Shown in pieces: positions 18,841 to 27,327 of a DNA stretch of 64,000 nt. The notes under the pieces are model-generated. The model ran no database searches and was not told the origin of the DNA. It saw only the letters and a list, made by a program, of their open reading frames with translations. The stretch spans positions 1-64,000 of the forward strand of contig CACJFS010000006.1 of NCBI GenBank assembly GCA_902592715.1. Reading direction: 5' to 3'. Each line of letters begins with the position of its first letter. Position 1 is the first letter of the stretch. The position numbers and the translations under genes are program-made. Source of the stretch: an uncultured Pelagibacteraceae bacterium. Lineage in GTDB: Bacteria; Pseudomonadota; Alphaproteobacteria; Pelagibacterales; Pelagibacteraceae.

Positions 18841-21354
18841 TTGGTAAAAAAAATCATACCAAAGCTAGAAATGACAAAAAATAAAATCACAGCAGTTCTT
18901 GGACCCACAAATACAGGAAAAACCTTCTTGGCAATAGAGACTATGCTTTCTTTTGATTCGGGCATGATTGGCTTCCCTTTAAGACTTTTAGCAAGAGAAG
19001 TTTATGACAAAATAATAAAAAAAGTAGATCCATCAAAAGTTGCTTTGATTACAGGTGAAGAAAAAATTATACCAATAAACGCAAAATATTTTCTTTGTAC
19101 TGTTGAGTCTATGCCATTGGATAAAAGTTTAGAATTTGTAGGTATTGATGAAATACAAATGTGTAATGACCATGAGAGAGGTCATATTTTTACAGATAGA
19201 TTGTTACATATGAGAGGTGAAAAACTCACTATGCTCATGGGTTCAAATTCTGTAAAAAAAATTATCCAAAAACTTGATGAAGATATTGAATTTAAAAACA
19301 GAGAAAGGCTCTCTAAATTATCTTTTGGTGGTCACAAAAAAATTTCAAGAATAGAGAGAAAAAGCGCTGTAATTGCTTTTTCTACTGAAGAAGTATACGC
19401 GATTGCAGAATTGATAAGACGTCAAAAAGGTGGGGCTGCTATTGTTATGGGCTCACTTAGCCCCAAAACAAGAAACTCTCAAGTAAGTTTATATCAATCT
19501 GGAGATGTTGATTATCTAGTTGCAACTGATGCAATTGGAATGGGAATAAATATGGATCTAGATAATGTTTATTTTTCAAATTTGAAAAAATTCGATGGAA
19601 AAAAACTTAGAAATTTAAATATTTCAGAAATTGGACAAATTGCAGGAAGAGCGGGAAGATATTTAAACGATGGTATATTTGGTACAACAGGTGAATGTAA
19701 AGAAATAGGACCTGAAGAAATTGAGGCATTAGAAACACACAATTTTCCAGATATACAAATGATCTTTTGGAGAAATTCAAAATTAAATTTTGCTAATAAA
19801 GTTTTTTTATTAAAATCTTTAGAAGAAAAACCTCAGAAAGACTGGCTTAGAAGAATAAGTGAATGCCAAGATGAAAAAGTGTTGAAATATTTTCTGAAAG
19901 AGGCTCCAAATATAAAAATTGAGGATAATACTGAAATTTTACAAATACTCTGGGAATGTTGCCAAATACCTGATTTTGTAAAAAAAACTTATGGTCATCA
20001 CTTTGAAGTTGTAAGTAAAATTTTTAGTTTCTTAACAAGTAGAGATAAAAAAGTTCCAAATCACTATATGAAGGAACAGCTATCCTTACTTGATAAATTG
20101 GATGGAAATGTCGACTCTTTATCAAACAGAATTGCTAACGTTAGAACATGGGCTTATGTATCAAATAAAGCAAATTGGGTTGAAAATCAGGACTACTGGA
20201 TAGAAAGAGCTAAAAACCTTGAAGATAAACTCTCAGATAGACTTCACGAAGAATTAACAAAAACTTTTATTGATAAAAGAGCAAGTGTTTTAGCTAGAGG
20301 TTTAAAACAAGATATATTGTTTGAAACAGAGATTATTAATAATGAAGAGGTAATGATTAATGAACAGTACATTGGTCGTTTAAAAGGTTTAAGATTAGAA
20401 TTAGATCTAAAGGTTGATACATTAGATTCTGACGTAAAATCCTTAAAAAAAGCTGCAAGACAAAACGTTGTTCCCGAAATTATAAAAAGAATAACACAAA
20501 TTATTGATACTGGTTTAATTGAACTAAAAGATGATTTTAAAATTTATTGGAACAGCAACCAAATAGCAAAATTAATTCCAGGTTCAGACTATTTAAATCC
20601 GCAAATACAGTTGACTATTGATGAAATGATTGAGAATAGTGAAAAATCAAGACTTAATAATTATTTACAGAACTGGCTAAATAATAAAATTGATTCAGAG
20701 TTAAAAAGTCTAATAGATTTAAAAAATGTTAAAGATAATAATTCAGAACTAAGAGCTCTAGCATATCATCTTTACGAAAATAATGGAGTTGTAAAAAGAG
20801 ATGAAGTTTTAAATTATCTAAATAAACTTAATCAAGATGAAAGAAAAAAATTGAGAAACTTAGGTGTTAAGTTTGGAAGGTATCATATTTTTTTATTTAA
20901 ATTATTTAAACCAAGTTCTGTATCATTAAGAATTTTATTATGGAAAAACTTTAGTGAGAAAAATTTTGATTTCTCGCCGCCAACTTACGGATTGAACTTT
21001 TTAGAAGAAAAGAAAATATTAAATAAAAATCTAATGCTTTTATGTGGTTTTGAAAAATTTGAAAATTTGTATGTTAGAATAGATATTTTAGAAAGGTTAT
21101 TTTTAATGATTTTTAACACTAAATCAGAAGATAAAATTAAAGAGATCAAGTTAATTCCTGAAATGCTGAATTTGTTAGGTTGTAATAAAGAAAATTTTGT
21201 GAAATTAATAAAAAAAATGAATTACAAAACTTATGAGAAAGATAAAAATCTTCACTTTAAATATATTCCATTTAAAAAAGTAATTAAAAAAGATACAAAG
21301 AAAAATATTAATGACAATCCATTTAAAGTACTTTCACAACTTAACTTAAAATAA
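18841..21354 (+). CDS. SUV3-like ATP-dependent RNA/DNA helicase
   Basis: This superfamily 2 helicase is related to mitochondrial SUV3 and is common in alphaproteobacteria. Walker A is GPTNTGKT at 21-28, the motif II region is VGIDEIQM near 100, and motif VI is QIAGRAGRY near 270. The long C-terminal part is charged and less conserved. SUV3-type enzymes unwind structured RNA for decay; the bacterial role is unproven. The TTG start at 18841 has AGAGGT 14 bases upstream. The ATG at 18871 is a reasonable alternative because orthologues begin close to the ITAVLGPTN strand. The stop shares one base with the TerB-like gene (TAATG), making it the head of a four-gene operon ending in carD. Confidence 0.93.
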   Translation: MVKKIIPKLEMTKNKITAVLGPTNTGKTFLAIETMLSFDSGMIGFPLRLLAREVYDKIIKKVDPSKVALITGEEKIIPINAKYFLCTVESMPLDKSLEFVGIDEIQMCNDHERGHIFTDRLLHMRGEKLTMLMGSNSVKKIIQKLDEDIEFKNRERLSKLSFGGHKKISRIERKSAVIAFSTEEVYAIAELIRRQKGGAAIVMGSLSPKTRNSQVSLYQSGDVDYLVATDAIGMGINMDLDNVYFSNLKKFDGKKLRNLNISEIGQIAGRAGRYLNDGIFGTTGECKEIGPEEIEALETHNFPDIQMIFWRNSKLNFANKVFLLKSLEEKPQKDWLRRISECQDEKVLKYFLKEAPNIKIEDNTEILQILWECCQIPDFVKKTYGHHFEVVSKIFSFLTSRDKKVPNHYMKEQLSLLDKLDGNVDSLSNRIANVRTWAYVSNKANWVENQDYWIERAKNLEDKLSDRLHEELTKTFIDKRASVLARGLKQDILFETEIINNEEVMINEQYIGRLKGLRLELDLKVDTLDSDVKSLKKAARQNVVPEIIKRITQIIDTGLIELKDDFKIYWNSNQIAKLIPGSDYLNPQIQLTIDEMIENSEKSRLNNYLQNWLNNKIDSELKSLIDLKNVKDNNSELRALAYHLYENNGVVKRDEVLNYLNKLNQDERKKLRNLGVKFGRYHIFLFKLFKPSSVSLRILLWKNFSEKNFDFSPPTYGLNFLEEKKILNKNLMLLCGFEKFENLYVRIDILERLFLMIFNTKSEDKIKEIKLIPEMLNLLGCNKENFVKLIKKMNYKTYEKDKNLHFKYIPFKKVIKKDTKKNINDNPFKVLSQLNLK

Positions 21355-21779
21355 TGTTTAATATTTTTAAAAAAGAAGAAACAGAAAAAGAAAATAATCA
21401 TCCATCGATAACGGCAGTGGCTTGTTTGCTAATTCATTCAGCAAGAATTGATGAAAATTATACAGATAAAGAAAAAAAAATTGTTAAAGATGCAATTATT
21501 GAAATGGGAGCTGAAACTAAAAATATTGATAAAATAATACAAGATGCTGAAGAAAAAGAAAAAGACGCAAATCAAATTCTTGATTTTACAAGAGAAATTA
21601 AAAATATTAATGAAGAGGACAAAAAAATTATTATAGAAGCATTGTGGGATATTATATATTCGGATGAAGATGCTGATATGTATGAAACAAACCTAATGAG
21701 AAGACTATCTGGATTACTTTATTTAGACTCAAAAGTTGTAGGTGATATTAAAGAGAAAGTTCGCCAAAAAAAAACATGA
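21354..21779 (+). CDS. TerB-like tellurite-resistance family protein
   Basis: This small acidic helical protein of 141 residues belongs to the TerB superfamily. The pattern [20 protein letters not shown], followed by the repeat-like [19 protein letters not shown], shows the two metal-binding helix pairs with acidic residues. The function of single-domain TerB proteins is unclear; a membrane-stress or metal-sensing role has been proposed for the family. It overlaps fdxA by four bases (ATGA) and the helicase gene by one. In many alphaproteobacteria an S4/Hsp15-like gene stands here between the helicase and fdxA; none is present in this window. Confidence 0.85.
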   Translation: MFNIFKKEETEKENNHPSITAVACLLIHSARIDENYTDKEKKIVKDAIIEMGAETKNIDKIIQDAEEKEKDANQILDFTREIKNINEEDKKIIIEALWDIIYSDEDADMYETNLMRRLSGLLYLDSKVVGDIKEKVRQKKT

Positions 21780-22105
21780 CATATTTAGTAAATGATAAAT
21801 GCATTAAATGTAAATTGATGGATTGTGTTGAGGTATGTCCAGTGGATTGCTTTTACGAAGGTAAGAATATGCTTGTAATTAAACCTGATGAGTGTATAGA
21901 TTGTGGCGTTTGTGAGCCAGAATGTCCAGTAGACGCGATAATATCGGATAATGATGATATCAGTAAAAAATGGTTAGAAGTAAATAAAAAATATGCAGAC
22001 TTATGGCCGAACATTAGTGAAAAAAAAGATCCACCAGTGGATCATGAACAATTTAAAGACGTAAAAGATAAGTATGAAAAATATTTTAAAGAAAATCTTG
22101 AATAA
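21776..22105 (+). CDS. fdxA: Seven-iron ferredoxin FdxA
   Basis: This soluble low-potential electron carrier has 109 residues. Cysteines 9, 12, 17 and 21 (with 25) and 40, 43, 46 and 50 match the FdxA pattern of one [3Fe-4S] and one [4Fe-4S] cluster. The strings [14 protein letters not shown] and [16 protein letters not shown] are almost invariant in alphaproteobacterial FdxA. The C-terminal tail is acidic, as usual. It lies in the helicase-terB-fdxA-carD operon. Its last 32 bases overlap carD if carD starts at the ATG at 22074. Confidence 0.97.
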   Translation: MTYLVNDKCIKCKLMDCVEVCPVDCFYEGKNMLVIKPDECIDCGVCEPECPVDAIISDNDDISKKWLEVNKKYADLWPNISEKKDPPVDHEQFKDVKDKYEKYFKENLE

Positions 22106-22901
22106 CAAAAAGACTAAAAAAGTAGTTAAGAAAAAATCTAAAATAGCAAAAAAAATTGATAAGCAAAAAAAAATTTCTAAAGTAATTAAAGCCAAAAAAA
22201 TAACAAAAGAAATAAATAAAAAAAAAATAATAAAAGATAATAAAAAAAAAGATAAAATTGAAATAAAGGGCGATCCATTAAGAATACCTAAGAATAACGA
22301 GCAAAAACCTGAAATTAAAAAAGTAAAAAAGCAAGATACAGAAAAAAGATTGTTTAAAGTCAAAGAGTACGTTGTTTATCCAAAACATGGGGTGGGACAA
22401 ATTATAGAAACTAAAAAAATTAATATAGGTGGGATTGATGTTGAAACATATATTCTTAAATTTGAAAAAGATAAGGCAAATGGAATGGTGCCTGTAAATA
22501 AACAATCTCATTTAAGACCATTGGCAACAATAAATCAGATAAATAAATGTGTAAGTATTTTAAAAAGTAAGCCGAAAATTAAACGATCTATGTGGAGTAG
22601 AAGAGCCCAAGAGTATGAGGCTAAAATATCTTCGGGTAAAATTTATGATTTAGCAGAAGTTGTTAGAGATCTAAATAAAGGAGATGATATTATGATCGAT
22701 CAATCTTACAGTGAAAGGCAATTATTTGAAAAGGCTTATGAAAGACTGCTTACTGAGTTTCATATAGTGATGGGGTCAAGTTTAGAAGATGCACAAAAAA
22801 AGCTTGATAAAGCTTTAAAGAGAAATTTAGAAAAACAGGCACAGAAAGTTGAGGAAAAACCAGTAGCTGAAGAGCCAGTTAATCAAGAACTAACAGAATA
22901 A
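22074..22901 (+). CDS. carD: CarD/CdnL-family RNA polymerase-binding regulator with lysine-rich N-terminal tail
   Basis: CarD-type proteins bind the beta subunit of RNA polymerase and stabilise open promoter complexes. The CarD domain begins at about residue 92 ([18 protein letters not shown]) and runs to about residue 250, including the tryptophan region [12 protein letters not shown]. Before it is a low-complexity tail with 28 lysines in the first 60 residues, likely unfolded and nucleic-acid binding. Typical CarD proteins are about 160-170 residues; this is 275. The start is uncertain: ATG 22074 lies inside fdxA and TTG 22098 is an alternative, but either keeps most of the tail. It is the last gene of its operon and faces the lysine-rich micro-gene. 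Confidence 0.93.
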   Translation: MKNILKKILNNKKTKKVVKKKSKIAKKIDKQKKISKVIKAKKITKEINKKKIIKDNKKKDKIEIKGDPLRIPKNNEQKPEIKKVKKQDTEKRLFKVKEYVVYPKHGVGQIIETKKINIGGIDVETYILKFEKDKANGMVPVNKQSHLRPLATINQINKCVSILKSKPKIKRSMWSRRAQEYEAKISSGKIYDLAEVVRDLNKGDDIMIDQSYSERQLFEKAYERLLTEFHIVMGSSLEDAQKKLDKALKRNLEKQAQKVEEKPVAEEPVNQELTE

Positions 22902-22939
22902 AAAAAAACGCTCCCCACGCAAGCGCTATGAGAAGCGTT
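22901..22939 (-). terminator. Rho-independent terminator of the lysine-rich micro-gene
   Basis: In minus-strand RNA, arms at 22930-22939 and 22907-22916 form a 10-bp stem (two G-U pairs) with a 13-base loop, followed by eight U (plus-strand A run 22901-22908). On the plus strand the stem is broken beyond six pairs, so it serves the minus-strand transcript. The A run overlaps the carD stop codon. It is one of the few textbook terminators in the window. Confidence 0.8.
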
Positions 22940-22961
22940 ATCAGTTAAAAAGAATACTAAA

Positions 22962-23045
22962 CTATCTTCTTTTTTTCTTCTTAGCTTTTTTCTTAGCTTT
23001 TTTCTTAGTTTTCTTTTTAGCAGCTTTCTTTTTTCTTTTAGCCAT
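22962..23045 (-). CDS. 27-residue lysine-rich micro-protein (histone-tail-like), not previously recognised by me
   Basis: This short gene starts at ATG 23045 and encodes 27 residues, of which 17 are Lys, 3 Arg and 5 Ala (MAKRKKKAAKKK, then repeated KKKA units, ending KKKKRR). It has a good RBS (GGGAG, eight bases before ATG), a TTGACA promoter, a 5' hairpin and a U-tailed terminator, giving a predicted transcript of about 190 bases. That full set of signals argues that it is expressed rather than random A-rich DNA. The composition resembles H1-like tails such as those of Hc1 or AlgP, and suggests binding to DNA, RNA or the ribosome. That role is inference. It ends 60 bases from the convergent carD gene. 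Confidence 0.72.
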   Translation of the reverse strand: MAKRKKKAAKKKTKKKAKKKAKKKKRR

Positions 23046-23066
23046 CTTTAGCTCCCTTTTTTTATA

Positions 23067-23087
23067 AACGAATCTTTATGATTCGTT
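23067..23087 (-). promoter_or_regulatory. 5' leader hairpin of the micro-gene
   Basis: A perfect 8-bp inverted repeat (23067-23074 and 23080-23087, AACGAATC/GATTCGTT) has a five-base loop. It starts about two bases after the predicted transcription start, so the mRNA would begin with a stem-loop. 5'-terminal stems commonly block RNA decay from the 5' end. It is not followed by a U-run in the direction of the gene. Confidence 0.6.
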
Positions 23088-23096
23088 AATACCTAA

Positions 23097-23125
23097 TTTT
23101 TATTTTTTTTGAATAGTTATGTCAA
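23097..23125 (-). promoter_or_regulatory. Sigma-70 type promoter of the micro-gene
   Basis: On the minus strand a consensus -35 box TTGACA (23120-23125) is followed after 17 bases by TAAAAA (23097-23102) as the -10 box. The predicted start is near 23089, directly before the leader hairpin. The rest of the 23046-23233 stretch is AT-rich and shows no further gene. Confidence 0.6.
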
Positions 23126-23233
23126 ACATATAATTTTTGAAAATAATTTAAAAAAAATTATTTTTTAAATTTTTTTTATTAACATAAAAAAAGTTAAATA
23201 AATCGCTATTAATAAAGTGTTTTCAAAAATATT

Positions 23234-24934
23234 TTAATAAAGTTTTTCAAATTCATTTTGATATTTCTGAATAATTTTATATCTTTTAAGTTTTAAAGTT
23301 GGGGTTAACATTCCATTTTCAATTGAAAATTTTTCATTAATAATAAAAAATTTTTTTATATTTTCTATTTTAGAAAGATTTTTATTTATTTTTTCAACCT
23401 CTTTTTGTATTTGTTCATTAGTTATTTTAGTATTTTCTTCAGATATAACTAATAGAGCAACCAAATACGGTTTGTTATCTCCATAAACAACTGATTGATC
23501 AATGAATGTGGAATTTAATAATTCATTTTCAATTTTAACTGGAGAAATGTTATCCCCACCTGGTGTAATTAAAATATCTTTTTTTCTATCAGTTATTTTT
23601 AAATATCCGTTTTCAAAAATTCCTATATCTCCTGTATATAACCATCCATCTTTTAAAACTTTATTTGTTTCTTCCTCATTCTTCCAATAACCTAACATCA
23701 CATTTTCACCTTTTACTAATATTTCTCCATCTTGAGCTATTTTTACCTCGTTACCTTTGAATGGTGGTCCTACAGTCTCTACTCTAATGTCGTCTATGGG
23801 GTTACAACTTACAACTGGAGAGGTTTCAGTTAACCCATAACCTTGTAAGGTAGGAAGACCTATAGCATTCAAAAAAATACCAACTTCTTTATCAAGGGCT
23901 CCTCCACCCGAAACAAAAGTTTTAAGCTTTCCTCCAAATTGACTTTTGATTTTTTTTCTTACAATTTTTTCTAAAATATTATCTATTAATTTTTCTAAAA
24001 TTGTTAAAGATTGTTTATTAATCTTTTTAGTACCTAGCTCTAACATTTTTAATATTAATTTTTTTTTTAAACCGGTTGATTTATTAAAACTTGAATTAAT
24101 CTTTTGAAATAAATTTTGATAAAACCTTGGCACTGCAGTCATTAATTGTGGTCTACAATCATTCATATTTTTAATTAATTTCTCTATACTTTCTGCATAA
24201 AATATTTTTGCTCCAACACTAATTTGAACAAATTGAACAGTATGTTCATAAGAATGTGAAAGAGGTAACCAGGTTAAAAATCTAGTCTGATCTTCTATTA
24301 AAGGTTTCAATATATCAAGTGCTCCATCACAATTATTTAAAATACCACCATGACTTAATATAACTCCTTTTGGGTTACCTTGTGTTCCTGAAGTATAAAT
24401 AATACAAGCTGGATCATTTCTTTTAATTGTTAAAACTGGGACAATTAAATCTTGATAGTCTAAATTAGAAAATAATTTATTAACATTAATATAAGTGTCA
24501 GTATCTATATCTAATTTTTCAAAAGAAAATATTTTAACTACGAAACTTTTTTTTTTTATGATTTCTTTAACTTTATTAAATTGTTCTTGATTAGAAACAA
24601 ATATTAATTTCGGATTACAATTATCGATTATATATTCATAATCCTTTTCAGCATAAGTTGTATAAGCTGGAACAGTTATCGCTTCAGATAACATTACCGA
24701 AAGATCAGTTATAAACCACTCAGGTCTATTCTCAGATATTAATAAACATCTGTCACCTTTATTTGTATATTTTTTTATTTCTGAAGAGAGTTTTTTAATT
24801 GAATGAAATGTTTTTTCCCATGTAAAATTATTATTAGTATCTTTTAAGGATGTTAAAAGAATATTATTTTTTTTTTGTTTTTTATAACTAATAAAAAATA
24901 GTTCGACTAAATTATTAATATTTTGTGTACTCAT
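23234..24934 (-). CDS. Long-chain acyl-CoA synthetase (AMP-forming, FadD15/FAA1 type)
   Basis: This enzyme activates fatty acids to acyl-CoA with ATP. It has 566 residues. The P-loop-like AMP-binding motif is IIYTSGTQGNPKGVILSHGG (about 181-200). The linker and C-terminal motif is DGWLYTGDIGIFENGYLKITDRKKD. The family is the eukaryote-like long-chain group also found in many bacteria. The start codon is only seven bases from the 3' end of tRNA-Leu on the same strand, and I see no RBS in that gap. Confidence 0.92.
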   Translation of the reverse strand: MSTQNINNLVELFFISYKKQKKNNILLTSLKDTNNNFTWEKTFHSIKKLSSEIKKYTNKGDRCLLISENRPEWFITDLSVMLSEAITVPAYTTYAEKDYEYIIDNCNPKLIFVSNQEQFNKVKEIIKKKSFVVKIFSFEKLDIDTDTYINVNKLFSNLDYQDLIVPVLTIKRNDPACIIYTSGTQGNPKGVILSHGGILNNCDGALDILKPLIEDQTRFLTWLPLSHSYEHTVQFVQISVGAKIFYAESIEKLIKNMNDCRPQLMTAVPRFYQNLFQKINSSFNKSTGLKKKLILKMLELGTKKINKQSLTILEKLIDNILEKIVRKKIKSQFGGKLKTFVSGGGALDKEVGIFLNAIGLPTLQGYGLTETSPVVSCNPIDDIRVETVGPPFKGNEVKIAQDGEILVKGENVMLGYWKNEEETNKVLKDGWLYTGDIGIFENGYLKITDRKKDILITPGGDNISPVKIENELLNSTFIDQSVVYGDNKPYLVALLVISEENTKITNEQIQKEVEKINKNLSKIENIKKFFIINEKFSIENGMLTPTLKLKRYKIIQKYQNEFEKLY

Positions 24935-24941
24935 AAATTTT

Positions 24942-25028
24942 TGGTGGGCAAAGAGAGAATCGAACTCTCACAGTATTGCTACTATTGGATTTTGAGTCCA
25001 ACGCGTCTACCAGTTCCGCCATTCGCCC
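24942..25028 (-). tRNA. tRNA-Leu (anticodon CAA)
   Basis: A class II tRNA of 87 bases with a long variable arm folds well. The acceptor stem is GGGCGAA with TTTGCCC (one G-U). The anticodon arm is TTGGA-CTCAAAA-TCCAA, giving anticodon CAA. The T arm contains GTTCGATTC, and the discriminator A and CCA are encoded. It reads UUG codons. It is immediately upstream of the acyl-CoA synthetase gene and divergent from the DedA-like gene. Confidence 0.96.
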
Positions 25029-25085
25029 AAAGCTTTGCAAATTTTAACTAATAGTATTAAATCATTTAATATATTAAAAGAAAAT

Positions 25086-25694
25086 ATGTTTAAAGAACTG
25101 TTCAATAAAACTATTAAACTTGCAGGTCACAAAAGATCTAAATCTATATTAGGTATTATATCTTTTATAGAAAGTTTTATATTTCCAATACCTCCAGATG
25201 TTTTAATAATTCCTATGACTATAGCTCGAAAGCATGAGTGGTTTCGAATTGCTTTAATTGCAACTTTAGGATCTGTTTTAGGAGCCTGTCTTGGTTACTT
25301 TATTGGATATGTTTTTTTTAATGAAATTGGCCTTAAAATTTTTGAAATTTATGGTGTAGATGATTCATCATTTTTAAAAGATAAAGTATCTTCAGAGGGA
25401 GGGGTCATAGCATGGATTACTCTTTTGGCAATTGCTGGTTTTTCGCCAGTACCATTTAAATTACTTACAATTACAAGTGGTTTTATAAATTTTAATATAT
25501 TGTATTTTGTTATAATTTCTATTTTGACCAGAGGTTCACGTTTTTTTTTAATAGCATTCTTAATTGGAAACTTTGGAACAACAATGAAAAAAATTATTGA
25601 AAAAAAAATTCTTAAGTTTTCAATTTTTTTATCAATTATTTTAATTATTTTTGCTTATTTTGTTTATAAATTTTTAAATAATTTTATAAATTAA
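25086..25694 (+). CDS. DedA/YqaA-family membrane protein
   Basis: This inner-membrane protein of about 203 residues belongs to the SNARE-associated/DedA superfamily, YqaA branch. The signature FIESFIFPIPPDVLIIPM and the second glycine-rich region GSVLGACLGYFIGY are present, as is the PFKLLTITSGF re-entrant motif. Relatives are linked to lipid-carrier flipping and envelope homeostasis. I chose ATG 25086. A TTG at 25035 would begin only seven bases from the tRNA-Leu gene and adds residues unlike the family. Three bases separate it from dsbB. Confidence 0.88.
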   Translation: MFKELFNKTIKLAGHKRSKSILGIISFIESFIFPIPPDVLIIPMTIARKHEWFRIALIATLGSVLGACLGYFIGYVFFNEIGLKIFEIYGVDDSSFLKDKVSSEGGVIAWITLLAIAGFSPVPFKLLTITSGFINFNILYFVIISILTRGSRFFLIAFLIGNFGTTMKKIIEKKILKFSIFLSIILIIFAYFVYKFLNNFIN

Positions 25695-25696
25695 AT

Positions 25697-26176
25697 ATGA
25701 TCCGGCTGCCAAATAGAAAAAATTTCTATTTAATTATTTTAATTATTTCTATGATTTCGATTATTTCGGCTTTGTATATTGAATATATACTTCAGTATGA
25801 ACCGTGTAAGTTATGCATTTATCAAAGATTACCCTACATGGCAGCAATATTTATAAGTTTTATTGGATTTAATTATTTTTCCAATGACAAAATTTTAATC
25901 ATTTTAATAATGATATTTGTATTGAGTGCAATAATTTCTGGATATCATTTTGGAATTGAGAATAATTTATTTGATGAACTTTCTGCTTGTGTAAATGACT
26001 CATTAGATATTTCAAATAAGTCAAAATTATTAGAGTCTCTTAATCAAAGTATGCCAGTTAACTGCAAAGATGCTACTTTTAAAATTCTTGGAGTTTCGCT
26101 AGCGGCAATAAATACAATTTTATCAGTTTTAATTGTAATTTTTTCTATTAGAACATTGACTTATGAAAAAAACTAA
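25697..26176 (+). CDS. dsbB: DsbB-family disulfide bond formation protein
   Basis: This four-helix inner-membrane protein passes electrons from periplasmic DsbA-like oxidases to ubiquinone. The active-site pair Cys37-Cys40 (CKLC, followed by the conserved YQRLPY) and the second pair Cys98 and Cys123 in the periplasmic loop are all present. It has 159 residues. No dsbA gene is visible in this window. It overlaps coq7 by 14 bases. The neighbour suits it, since Coq7 makes the quinone that reoxidises DsbB. Confidence 0.92.
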   Translation: MIRLPNRKNFYLIILIISMISIISALYIEYILQYEPCKLCIYQRLPYMAAIFISFIGFNYFSNDKILIILIMIFVLSAIISGYHFGIENNLFDELSACVNDSLDISNKSKLLESLNQSMPVNCKDATFKILGVSLAAINTILSVLIVIFSIRTLTYEKN

Positions 26177-26696
26177 TAAAAGAAAATTAGAAGAGTTTAT
26201 AAGAGTAGATCATGCTGGAGAAAGAGGCGCAATCAAAATTTATGAAGGTCAACTGCTTGCTTTAAATACCTTGATAAAAAATGACGATTTAAAAGAAAAA
26301 ATCAGTGAAATGAAAAAACATGAGGAGGAACACTCAAATTTTTTTGAAGATGAAATAGAAAAAAGAAATATAAAACCAACTAAATTACTACCACTATGGG
26401 ATTTGCTTGGGTTAAGTCTTGGATTTGGTTCAACAATACTTGGAAAAAAAGCTGCAATGTTATGTACAGCCTCTGTTGAAGAAGTAATTGATGAGCATTA
26501 TAAGAGCCAAATTGATCAAATAGAGATGGATGAAAAGGCTTTAAAAGAAAAGATTATAAAATTTAGACAAGATGAATTGGACCATAAAGATATAGCCTAC
26601 GGGGAAGGGGCTACAAAAAAAGGTCTTTATTCGATTATGGATAAGGTAATTAAAACTGGTTCTAAGGTTGCTATAAAAATTTCTGAAAAAATTTAG
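26163..26696 (+). CDS. coq7: Demethoxyubiquinone hydroxylase (COQ7 family)
   Basis: This di-iron monooxygenase performs a late ring hydroxylation in ubiquinone synthesis. The first 45 residues contain the conserved RVDHAGERGAIKIYEGQ. Further glutamate and histidine ligands lie in KHEEEHSNFFEDEI, ASVEEVIDEHY and QDELDHKDIA. Its 177 residues match short bacterial Coq7. It is the last gene of the dedA-dsbB-coq7 group. The stop abuts the stop of the convergent HNH gene with no base between. It complements ubiE and ubiB found at 36-38 kb. Confidence 0.95.
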   Translation: MKKTNKRKLEEFIRVDHAGERGAIKIYEGQLLALNTLIKNDDLKEKISEMKKHEEEHSNFFEDEIEKRNIKPTKLLPLWDLLGLSLGFGSTILGKKAAMLCTASVEEVIDEHYKSQIDQIEMDEKALKEKIIKFRQDELDHKDIAYGEGATKKGLYSIMDKVIKTGSKVAIKISEKI

Positions 26697-27281
26697 TTAC
26701 GGTTCAAGTTCAACATCCCAATACAAATAGTCCATCCAACTTTTATGTAAAAAGTTTGGTGGAAAATTCTTACCATTTTTATGAAGGTCCTCTGTGGTAG
26801 GTTGAAAAGGCCATTGGTTTAATGTCATACCTGAATTCTTTATGAGTCTTCCTCCTTTTTTAACATTACAGGACGAACAAGCTGTCACAACATTATCCCA
26901 ATTAGTTTTTCCACCTTTGGATCTTGGGAGTAAGTGATCAAACGTTAATTCATTTTTGCTACCACAATATTGGCAGCTAAATTTATCTCTTAAAAATACA
27001 TTAAATCGAGTGAAGTTGGGATTAGATTGTGGTCTTATATATGATTTGAGAGCAATTACACTTGGAAGTTTCATGCTAAAAGAAGGGCTTCTGATTTGTC
27101 TATCATAATAACTTACAATCGAAACTCTATCTAAGAAAACAGATTTAATTGAATCTTGCCAACTCCACAATGAAAGTGGATAATAACTTAAAGGTCTATA
27201 ATCTGCATTCAAAACTAATGCAGGACATTTTTCTAAAGAAATACTTTGATCAGACAACTCAATCATTCTTAAAACATACAT
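26697..27281 (-). CDS. HNH endonuclease domain protein
   Basis: The C-terminal half holds an HNH domain: CQYCG at about 106-110, the core motif LTFDHLLPRSKGGKTNWDN, and a second CSSC pair that together bind zinc. The N-terminal part (CPALVLNADYRPLSYYPLSLWSWQDSI) is typical of a conserved alphaproteobacterial HNH family that occurs in stable chromosomal positions. Its role is not known to me. It is not associated here with a restriction or phage module. It has 194 residues and is a single gene or the last of the short minus-strand cluster. Confidence 0.88.
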   Translation of the reverse strand: MYVLRMIELSDQSISLEKCPALVLNADYRPLSYYPLSLWSWQDSIKSVFLDRVSIVSYYDRQIRSPSFSMKLPSVIALKSYIRPQSNPNFTRFNVFLRDKFSCQYCGSKNELTFDHLLPRSKGGKTNWDNVVTACSSCNVKKGGRLIKNSGMTLNQWPFQPTTEDLHKNGKNFPPNFLHKSWMDYLYWDVELEP

Positions 27282-27327
27282 TAAATATATTTTTTATCAA
27301 TACATCTAATATTATATTAAATATTTA

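Noticed and set aside
22001-22363. 120-codon open frame on the minus strand opposite carD
   Set aside because: It is the Phe/Leu-rich shadow of the lysine-rich carD tail; no RBS or family match.
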